Below are positions 36,617-41,925 of a stretch of DNA of 41,925 nucleotides, one piece after another. The notes beneath the pieces were generated by a model that was given only the letters and a program-made list of their open reading frames with translations, searched no databases and was not told where the DNA came from. Both the position numbers and the translations under genes were made by a program. The stretch is from Paracoccaceae bacterium (GTDB taxonomy: Bacteria > Pseudomonadota > Alphaproteobacteria > Rhodobacterales > Rhodobacteraceae), in the NCBI GenBank assembly GCA_003354145.1, contig PIVL01000005.1, positions 1 to 41,925 on the forward strand. The letters run 5' to 3'. Position 1 is the stretch's first letter; every line of letters begins with the position of its first letter.

Positions 36617-36636
36617 CGACAAGTCTTGTCGTTTTT
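36617..36636. promoter_or_regulatory. 15-bp palindrome with T-run between HAD and mttB-type genes
   Basis: CGACAAGTCTTGTCG is followed by TTTTT on the plus strand. It is shaped like an intrinsic terminator, but no plus-strand gene precedes it; both neighbours are on the minus strand. It lies 65 bases before the methyltransferase start, so it may be an operator, or a stop for antisense transcription. The stem is 6 bp with a 3-base loop. Confidence 0.35.
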
Positions 36637-36674
36637 CTCTGCATTGCGCCGGTTTTAACGCCGACCAATATGGA

Positions 36675-37364
36675 TTAGCGTTCGATCCAATCGGGCAAAT
36701 GCCCGATATCGGGCAAAACCGCATCGGCATAAGGGGCCAGGTCATCTGCTTCTGCGATGCCGGTCAGCACTCCTATTGTCTGCATGCCAGCTGCCTGACC
36801 AGCCAGCAGATCATGCGCGCTGTCCCCAACCATCACCACACGGTCCGGCGCAATATCCATCGCCGTGGCAAACGCCAAAAGTTGCCCGGGCGCTGGTTTT
36901 GCACCATGTCCGCTATCAAAACCTGCGATAAAATCAAAATGCCCCAACACCCCCGCAGATTTAAGATGTATCCGTGCCGGCGCTTCGGCATCATTTGTTG
37001 CAACACCCAATTTCAAACTCCGTGCTTGCAATATCTCAAGAAACGGAACCAGCGCCACGGCCTCGACCTGCGGTACATTTTCGGCCTCGCTGTTAAGCCT
37101 GTCGAGAACCACATCGACCGTATATTCGGGCAAGTGTGGCACCAGAGCGTGGGCAATTTCCGCAACAGGATGAGCGATTACAATGCTGTCGCGCTGGAAT
37201 GTATTTGTCGCCAGATCAAAGCCGATCTGCTCTCCGACAAATACCGCGCGCTCAAGATTCTGATTGGTTATGCCTAACAGAAAAGACCGCGCCCAGGCTT
37301 CCCAGGTTGCTCTGAAGTCAAACAAAGTGCCATCTTTGTCAAAAATTACGGCTTCGATTATCAT
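36675..37364 (-). CDS. HAD-family phosphatase (phosphoglycolate-phosphatase-like)
   Basis: A 229-residue hydrolase; start ATG 37364 (MIIEAVIFDKDGTLFDF) with AAGGAA upstream. HAD motif I is FDKDGTLFD, motif II GVATNDAE, motif III Lys in HGAKPAPGQ, and motif IV VMVGDSAHDLLAG. A helical cap lies at about residues 20-80. The layout is that of Gph-like phosphatases; the substrate cannot be fixed from sequence. The same strand carries the DUF3572 gene 62 bases upstream. Confidence 0.9.
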   Translation of the reverse strand: MIIEAVIFDKDGTLFDFRATWEAWARSFLLGITNQNLERAVFVGEQIGFDLATNTFQRDSIVIAHPVAEIAHALVPHLPEYTVDVVLDRLNSEAENVPQVEAVALVPFLEILQARSLKLGVATNDAEAPARIHLKSAGVLGHFDFIAGFDSGHGAKPAPGQLLAFATAMDIAPDRVVMVGDSAHDLLAGQAAGMQTIGVLTGIAEADDLAPYADAVLPDIGHLPDWIER

Positions 37365-37426
37365 GCGTGCTGTTCCTTGCTCGTTCTCGCTGGCAAATCC
37401 CAATAATTTCGGCTTTGCTATTTCTT

Positions 37427-37711
37427 TCAGGTCCAATTGACCTGCTGTCCCCCCGGCAACGCGGCGCGTGCGTGCATTGGGCGCTCATACGCTATTGAAT
37501 AAACGTCACAAAATGAAATGACCCAGGCGTCATCCATCATCAGAAAATCCAGAACGGACCCAAGAAACTCGGGATTTTGTGCCTGCTCTCTCAGATCATC
37601 TTCAGACGCGCCCGTCGCCCCCAAAAAGACTGGCAACAGTTCTTCGTTGCCAACCAGCCAGCCCAAAGCCTGTAATCCCAGCGTTTCAGCCGCTTCTGGT
37701 GAAAAGGACAT
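37427..37711 (-). CDS. DUF3572 family protein
   Basis: A 94-residue acidic helical protein matching the pattern of DUF3572: ALGWLVGNEELLPVFLGATG, then a region with LGSVLDFLMMDDAWVISFCD. Function is unknown; it is a small alphaproteobacterial family. In related genomes it tends to lie near divK/pleD-type genes, and here a PleD-like gene is divergent from it, which fits (from memory, not searched). Confidence 0.85.
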   Translation of the reverse strand: MSFSPEAAETLGLQALGWLVGNEELLPVFLGATGASEDDLREQAQNPEFLGSVLDFLMMDDAWVISFCDVYSIAYERPMHARAALPGGQQVNWT

Positions 37712-38041
37712 TTATGCAAGGCCTCCGAAAATGCGCCAAAACAGGCCGACAATTACCCAACCCAAAACATCCCTATCAGAGCCCGTGATGCAATGTTAAC
37801 CCATTTTCGACACCTCACCGTTTTCTGACGTCAACGCCTTGCAACTAGATTTGCCCTGCCAACCTAGAGACTATGTAAGCTGCTGATAAAACGGTATAAA
37901 TTGGTAATCCAGACGGAACACTGGTTACAATGTCTTAATTTCCGCGAAATACCGGAAAAAACCTTGCAATCATTTACGCCCTGTTAACACCTCTCACAGA
38001 CATTAGAGAAAACCTGAATAATTTTTTTGAAAGGCAATTCT
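37712..38041. other. 330-base divergent intergenic region without a gene
   Basis: Lies between the divergent DUF3572 and PleD-like genes. The right half is AT-rich and presumably holds the promoter of the cyclase gene, but no convincing -35/-10 pair stands out. No divK-like receiver gene is present, although one often precedes pleD in alphaproteobacteria. AAAGG at 38030-38034 is the ribosome site for the downstream TTG. Confidence 0.5.
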
Positions 38042-39445
38042 TTGCAGGCCACCATTTTGATCCTTGATGGCGTAGCAACGAACCGTATCATGCTTAAGGT
38101 TCAGTTGTCTTCGGCATATTATCGAGTAGTCCAGGCCGAAAGGCTGGACAGTCTATTGTCATTGGTGCGCCTTTCCCAGCCTGACCTAATTGTGACGGCC
38201 ATGACATTGCCGGATGGGGACGCCACCGCCTTGCGCCAGCTTCTGGCATCCGACGAAAACCTGCGTGCTATTCCGATCATCGCAGTGACCGGACAAAATG
38301 ACCGCGCCAGCAGGCTTCGGGCTCTGGCCAGTGGCATTGATGACGTGTTGTCCCATCCTTTGGGGGACCGAATATTGCAGGCCCGTATTCGAAGCCTGAT
38401 CAGTTTGCGCAACAGCACGGATGACCTGCGCCTGCGTGACGGCACCTCACGCGCGCTTGGCTTTGGAGAACCTGTTTCGACGTTCACTGCCCCTGCTCAG
38501 ATCGCCCTGGTAACCCGAGAAGCCAGAACCGGCACACTGTGGCGAGCCGAACTAACTGGCCATGTTTCTCATCATTTACGGCCTTACCGACTGGATGAAT
38601 TGAGTGAACTTGTGTCTCATTCGCACCCGGCGGATGTTATCGTTATTGAGGTTTCTCATGACCCTGTCGATCCGGGGCTGCGGCTGCTGGTTGATTTACG
38701 GTCCCGATTCAACACACGCCACGCAGCGATCATCGCGGTGCCAAATGTTGCGGCCTATCATCTTGCGGCCGAGGCTTTGGATCGTGGGGCGCATGATGCG
38801 ATGCCTTTAGGGTTCTGCGCTCAGGAACTGACGTTGCGGCTTGCGGCTCAGTTGCACCGCAAGGCACAATCGGACAAGTTGCGCCAAACTGTGCGGGACG
38901 GGTTGCGTGCAGCAGTATTGGATCCGATGACCGGCCTGTACAACCGACGTTACGCAATGCCACAACTGTCGAAAATTGCCCGATCTGCCGAAGAAACCAA
39001 CAAGAATTTTGCGGTCATGTTGCTCGATCTGGATCGCTTCAAACAGATAAATGACCGCTTTGGCCACCCGGCAGGAGACGCCGTATTAATTGAAACGGCG
39101 GCGCGCCTTCAGGCACTGATACGCCCCGGTGATCTGATTGCCCGCGTCGGCGGCGAGGAGTTCATGATCGTTATGCAGAACACTGATACTGCGGCAGCAA
39201 CTATTGCCGCCGAACGGGTGTGTCGCGCAATCAACGGCAAACCCTACTATTTGAACGGCCACAAAGCTCCAATTGTTGTAACCACCAGCATTGGTGTTGT
39301 TGTGGGACCAGCTTTGCCGGTTACGACCCAACTTTGTCCCCGGGACAAGAGCACCCAAGCGCTGATTGGTCAGGCAGATCGTGCGCTATATGAATCCAAA
39401 GATGCCGGCCGCAACCAGGTCACTTTAATTGGTACCGCCGCATAA
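38042..39445 (+). CDS. pleD: PleD-like diguanylate cyclase with degenerate receivers
   Basis: A 467-residue REC-REC-GGDEF protein. I start it at TTG 38042 (QATILILDGVATNR), seven bases after AAAGG; another TTG lies five codons earlier. With this start, residue 53 is the receiver phosphoacceptor site, as in Caulobacter PleD. It is Ala here (LIVTAMTLP), the acidic pair is DG rather than DD, and the conserved Lys is His105. The second receiver (~150-270) is also divergent. The GGDEF domain is intact: GGEEF at 370-374 and an RPGD inhibitory site at 361-364. It probably makes cyclic di-GMP, but activation by phosphorylation looks impossible. Confidence 0.88.
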   Translation: MQATILILDGVATNRIMLKVQLSSAYYRVVQAERLDSLLSLVRLSQPDLIVTAMTLPDGDATALRQLLASDENLRAIPIIAVTGQNDRASRLRALASGIDDVLSHPLGDRILQARIRSLISLRNSTDDLRLRDGTSRALGFGEPVSTFTAPAQIALVTREARTGTLWRAELTGHVSHHLRPYRLDELSELVSHSHPADVIVIEVSHDPVDPGLRLLVDLRSRFNTRHAAIIAVPNVAAYHLAAEALDRGAHDAMPLGFCAQELTLRLAAQLHRKAQSDKLRQTVRDGLRAAVLDPMTGLYNRRYAMPQLSKIARSAEETNKNFAVMLLDLDRFKQINDRFGHPAGDAVLIETAARLQALIRPGDLIARVGGEEFMIVMQNTDTAAATIAAERVCRAINGKPYYLNGHKAPIVVTTSIGVVVGPALPVTTQLCPRDKSTQALIGQADRALYESKDAGRNQVTLIGTAA

Positions 39446-39515
39446 TAGCAGTTGCAGTGAACTTAGACGCTACGAACAATAAAATCCCCTACAACATAGC
39501 GCACCGCCAGTCGGT

Positions 39516-40025
39516 TCAGTTTTCCTGATTCCGCCTATGCTCTCGCTCACGACGATCCGGGCCATGCGCATGTGTCAGGGCCTCGTACAGGCGATCCGCA
39601 TACTCTGACCTCGCCTCAACGCTCATCTGCGAGACCCGTTCAAGCCAGGCAATTTGTGCGGATTCCTGCCACTCAAGGCGGTACTTTGCCTGTTCATTCA
39701 AAACAGCCTGTACCGCATCTTTATCAAACGGGGACGCCCGCAAAGCCGCTGTAAATGCCTCTGCCTCCGCGACGCGTTGCTCCTTTGAGTGGCTCACGCG
39801 CATCTGAGAGCTTTTTCGCAAAGCTTTGCGGTCTTCATGCGGCAATTCTCGATATAAGGCCGTGCCCATCGAATGCGGTGGCGGACGGCGGCCTTCTGTA
39901 TCGCCAAACCGCATGATGGTGCCAACCAGCAATCCAACAACCAAGAGATTCAACCCCAGAGAGACACCAAAAACCACGCGGACCCATTTACTCAGACCAG
40001 ATTTGGATTGCGATGTCTCGTTCAT
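39516..40025 (-). CDS. Periplasmic heavy-metal-sensor-like protein
   Basis: A 169-residue protein with a short cytoplasmic start, one membrane anchor (about residues 15-38, VRVVFGVSLGLNLLVVGLLV) and a helical periplasmic part that is rich in charged residues. The PPPHSMGTALYRELPHEDRKAL stretch and the Glu/Arg-rich helices fit the CpxP/Spy-like metal_resist family. Last gene of the ECF cassette, 79 bases after the probable anti-sigma gene. In such cassettes it may bind metal or misfolded protein and modulate the sigma response. Confidence 0.8.
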   Translation of the reverse strand: MNETSQSKSGLSKWVRVVFGVSLGLNLLVVGLLVGTIMRFGDTEGRRPPPHSMGTALYRELPHEDRKALRKSSQMRVSHSKEQRVAEAEAFTAALRASPFDKDAVQAVLNEQAKYRLEWQESAQIAWLERVSQMSVEARSEYADRLYEALTHAHGPDRREREHRRNQEN

Positions 40026-40104
40026 CTTGTTCTCCTTCCGGGGAATACCTTGCGCGGGCTCAAATTCGGCAGCGCTTTCCTATTTATTTGTCGTTGCATC
40101 TGTT

Positions 40105-40503
40105 TCATTCCACAATCGAGTTTTCGTTGAATGCATTGTATTCAATCCAACCAGTGGTCAGGCCATCCGCGTCAAACATATCAATATTTTCTTGCGAAAG
40201 AGTAGAAATTACAAAGGCATCCGGCAAAGCGTCAGGCGGGGAATATCCAAGCCAGACCCCCGCGGTGCAGGCCGTCAACAGTCCCGCCATGGCAGGCCAG
40301 CCACCCAACACGTCACGCAGACTGCGAAGCAGCCCCGGCGCCGTTGGTCGATTAGCCAGGTCGGCAACAAACCCATCTTGAACCTGCCGGGCATCATGCA
40401 GAATCCGCCCGGTCAACCCGTCCGGCAAATCATACCGTTCCCGTTTTGCAGCAGCAAAAAACCCTGCCAGATCGTCCCGGGTGTCTTTGTCAGAATCAGT
40501 CAT
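40105..40503 (-). CDS. Probable anti-sigma factor (one membrane segment)
   Basis: A 132-residue protein. Three ATGs stand in a row at 40509-40501; I use the third (MTDSDKDTRDD), which is seven bases after GGGG. It overlaps the end of the sigma gene, indicating coupling. Residues ~1-70 are soluble and could bind sigma; ~71-92 (AMAGLLTACTAGVWLGY) form one membrane helix; the rest is periplasmic. No known anti-sigma motif is evident, so the call rests on position and topology. Confidence 0.65.
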   Translation of the reverse strand: MTDSDKDTRDDLAGFFAAAKRERYDLPDGLTGRILHDARQVQDGFVADLANRPTAPGLLRSLRDVLGGWPAMAGLLTACTAGVWLGYSPPDALPDAFVISTLSQENIDMFDADGLTTGWIEYNAFNENSIVE

Positions 40504-41128
40504 CATCATACCCCAATTCGGTGCGTCGGCCCGCCAGGGCGGACGATAATGCGCGTTTGCCTCGTGCGGTCAGGCTCTCGACCGCTTCGGTGCTGATATC
40601 CATGATCTCGGCGATCTCTGGATTGGACAGGTCTTCGATATGGCGCAGAACCACTGCCTGGCGTTGTCGGTTCGGCAGCGTCATCAATGCCGCCTGCAAC
40701 GCATCAATGCGCGCTGTGTCCTGCATTTGTTCAACCGCATCTTGCGCGCCATCCACAAGATCAGGCACCCGGTCAAGCGGTACAATCTTGGCCCGCTGGC
40801 GCCGCTTGATATCCAGACACAGATTCATCGTGACGCGATATAGCCAAGTGCTGACTTTTGCCTTTCCCGGTTGCCATTTCGGCGCGATACGCCAAAGCCG
40901 CATCATCGCCTCCTGAGCGACATCTTCGGCCTCGGACCGGTCTCCCAGAACACGCAGCGCAACTCCGAAGGCACGCGGCCCCAGCCGCCCGGTCAATTCC
41001 TGCGCCGCCTGCTGATCCCCATTGGCAAAAAGCACCAACAAAGCATCGTCAGACGGCGCAGCAGAGGTCACTGCAGAAGGTACGCTACCGCGACTCAAAC
41101 TTTGGTCAGATATCAAAGTAGCGCCCAC
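40496..41128 (-). CDS. ECF-type RNA polymerase sigma factor
   Basis: A 210-residue sigma factor of the ECF type. Region 2 includes AEDVAQEAMMRLWRIAPKW and STWLYRVTMNLCLDIKRRQ (-10 recognition). Region 4 includes LPNRQRQAVVLRHIEDLSNPEIAEIM and the HTH ending ESLTARGKRAL (-35 recognition). The annotated start is GTG 41128 with AAGGATC close upstream; the first ~25 residues are not part of the fold. Its stop lies inside the overlapping anti-sigma gene, and the EF-hand gene ends 15 bases before it. Confidence 0.9.
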   Translation of the reverse strand: MGATLISDQSLSRGSVPSAVTSAAPSDDALLVLFANGDQQAAQELTGRLGPRAFGVALRVLGDRSEAEDVAQEAMMRLWRIAPKWQPGKAKVSTWLYRVTMNLCLDIKRRQRAKIVPLDRVPDLVDGAQDAVEQMQDTARIDALQAALMTLPNRQRQAVVLRHIEDLSNPEIAEIMDISTEAVESLTARGKRALSSALAGRRTELGYDDD

Positions 41129-41143
41129 CGATCCTTAGTTGTC

Positions 41144-41629
41144 TTAGTTGTCTTTGTTGTGCCGTTTACCGTGATGCTTTCTTTTGCTTTTGGCTTCATC
41201 AAACTCTTCTTGTGAAATGCTGCCGTTACCGTCCAGATCGAACCGTTCGAACATTGCTTCGCCGCGTCCGGATCCTGGCATTTCTTCGATCACCAGCAGG
41301 CTATCACCATTTTTGTCGTGACGCTCAATCATTAAGGCAACGCGCTCAGAGGTCCGTTTCTGGGCATGTGCCTCTAGTTCTTCCGCGCTCAATTTGCCAT
41401 CCTGATTGGTATCAATCTCTACAAACCGATCCTTGCTACGGTTCTGAATTTCCTCAAGAGTGATTTCGCCATTGCCGTCCGTGTCGAGCATCTCAAACGA
41501 CATTTTCTTTCCGTGCATACCCGATTCCGGGCCTGGCCCTTGCTGTTTCGTATTGCTTTGGGCAACGGCTCCGACAGCTATCAGCGACGTTGCAACAATA
41601 ATACCTGCGAAAGTTCTTGTGCTTATCAT
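41144..41629 (-). CDS. Exported EF-hand protein
   Basis: A 161-residue protein with a signal peptide (MISTRTFAGIIVATSLIAVG, cleavage near AVAQS). Four calcium-binding loops can be seen: DTDGNGEITLEE, DTNQDGKLSAEE, DKNGDSLLVIEE and DLDGNGSISQEE, all with Asp/Asn at the usual ligand positions. The C-terminus is Lys/His-rich (KRKHHGKRHNKDN), which may bind metal. First gene of the ECF cassette; the sigma gene starts 15 bases after its stop, which ties periplasmic calcium or metal binding to this sigma system. Confidence 0.9.
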   Translation of the reverse strand: MISTRTFAGIIVATSLIAVGAVAQSNTKQQGPGPESGMHGKKMSFEMLDTDGNGEITLEEIQNRSKDRFVEIDTNQDGKLSAEELEAHAQKRTSERVALMIERHDKNGDSLLVIEEMPGSGRGEAMFERFDLDGNGSISQEEFDEAKSKRKHHGKRHNKDN

Positions 41630-41681
41630 CTCGGCGTTCCTTGTCTTTGTGACGGCCCTTTGCCATCAACCATACAAACTA

Positions 41682-41703
41682 AACGTTGCTTCCTTCAGGT
41701 TCC
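41682..41703 (-). promoter_or_regulatory. Possible ECF-type promoter of the EF-hand/sigma operon
   Basis: On the minus strand GGAAC (41703-41699) is followed by CGTT (41685-41682), resembling ECF -35 and -10 elements. The 13-base spacer is shorter than the usual ~16-17, so this is tentative. It lies about 53 bases upstream of the EF-hand start, where autoregulation would be expected. Confidence 0.3.
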
Positions 41704-41826
41704 GTCGGAATTAATTGCAAAAACGTGTAATCTAATTGCTTTTTTTTGCGACATCACGCCACAAGGACGTTCTGCACCCTTTTCCCTGGCCGCATCGCGA
41801 CGATATAGCGACCTGAAGGAGCCAAA

Positions 41827-41925
41827 ATGACTGATCAAACCAATATGGGCATCGTTGCACCCGACGAAAGGCAGACCCGCCCGGCCATGATCCGGGGCTG
41901 GCAGAGAAAATGTCCAAGCTGCGGC
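41827..41925 (+). CDS. DUF983 family protein, N-terminal fragment
   Basis: Runs off the window end after 33 codons. AAGGAG lies before the ATG. The visible residues include MIRGWQRKCPSCG, with the first half of the zinc-binding CPxCG motif that marks DUF983 membrane proteins, common in Rhodobacteraceae. The function is unknown; the rest, including the expected membrane helices, is outside the window. Confidence 0.8.
   Translation, partial: MTDQTNMGIVAPDERQTRPAMIRGWQRKCPSCG

Noticed and set aside
37796-38000. TTAAC-containing stretches that could be CtrA sites before the PleD-like gene
   Set aside because: None shows the spaced TTAA-N7-TTAA pattern; single TTAAC words are expected by chance in this AT-rich region.
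1-41925. Prophage, integrative element, CRISPR or transposon
   Set aside because: No integrase, transposase, phage structural gene, tRNA end or regular spacer-repeat array could be found; the only mobile-type signals are the two short REP-like repeats.

Overview
The window looks like chromosomal DNA from a marine alphaproteobacterium of the Rhodobacteraceae (Roseobacter group). This is inferred from gene content: a DUF3572 gene, a PleD-type cyclase, an H-NOX/HNOBA-cyclase pair, a DUF4153 membrane protein, an MttB-family methyltransferase without pyrrolysine, a malic enzyme with a phosphotransacetylase tail, PrpE, and many GTG/TTG starts. I found no rRNA, tRNA, CRISPR array, phage or transposase gene. 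Most of the window is ordinary metabolic chromosome with tight gene packing.

Layout. 1-297 is the 3' end of an acyl-CoA synthetase, followed by a one-TM protein that resembles an M48 peptidase with a lost zinc site (435-1448). A minus-strand block (1487-8249) holds a repeat-rich SPOR protein and a pyrimidine-salvage operon read bicupin > cdd > deoA > deoB > upp. A divergent promoter region with an 18-bp perfect palindrome separates it from maeB and prpE (8398-12646). A methyltransferase gene is divergent from a plus-strand set of class II HMG-CoA reductase, amidase and acyl-CoA synthetase (13664-18010). nadK and glyA follow.

20371-22534 is a minus-strand stress-type cluster: small membrane protein, TetR regulator, PspA, YiaAB-like protein. 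Three copies of a 13-bp palindrome precede pspA and a fourth precedes tetR, which suggests one self-regulated TetR circuit controlling PspA. 22626-25206 holds small housekeeping genes (alpha/beta hydrolase, rhodanese, a hypothetical protein, a secreted DsrE-like protein, a PhnA-like protein). A ThDP-dependent enzyme (25510-27204) is followed by a gene graveyard: a GST remnant and a mannonate dehydratase remnant, both with internal deletions.

28116-31348 is a metal-handling set: a Tat-exported two-domain multicopper oxidase, a ZIP transporter with an extra N-terminal domain, and a CDF efflux pump. 31425-33043 encodes an H-NOX-fold protein overlapping a HNOBA-GGDEF diguanylate cyclase; the H-NOX lacks the usual heme ligands. 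Then come DUF4153, the MttB-family enzyme, a HAD phosphatase, DUF3572, and a PleD-like cyclase whose first receiver lacks its phosphoacceptor Asp. The window closes with a minus-strand ECF cassette (EF-hand protein > sigma factor > probable anti-sigma > periplasmic metal-sensor-like protein) and the start of a DUF983 gene.

The parts I consider most worth a second look are the TetR/PspA circuit with its four operators, the pairing of a ligand-less H-NOX with a cyclase, and the degraded PleD receiver.
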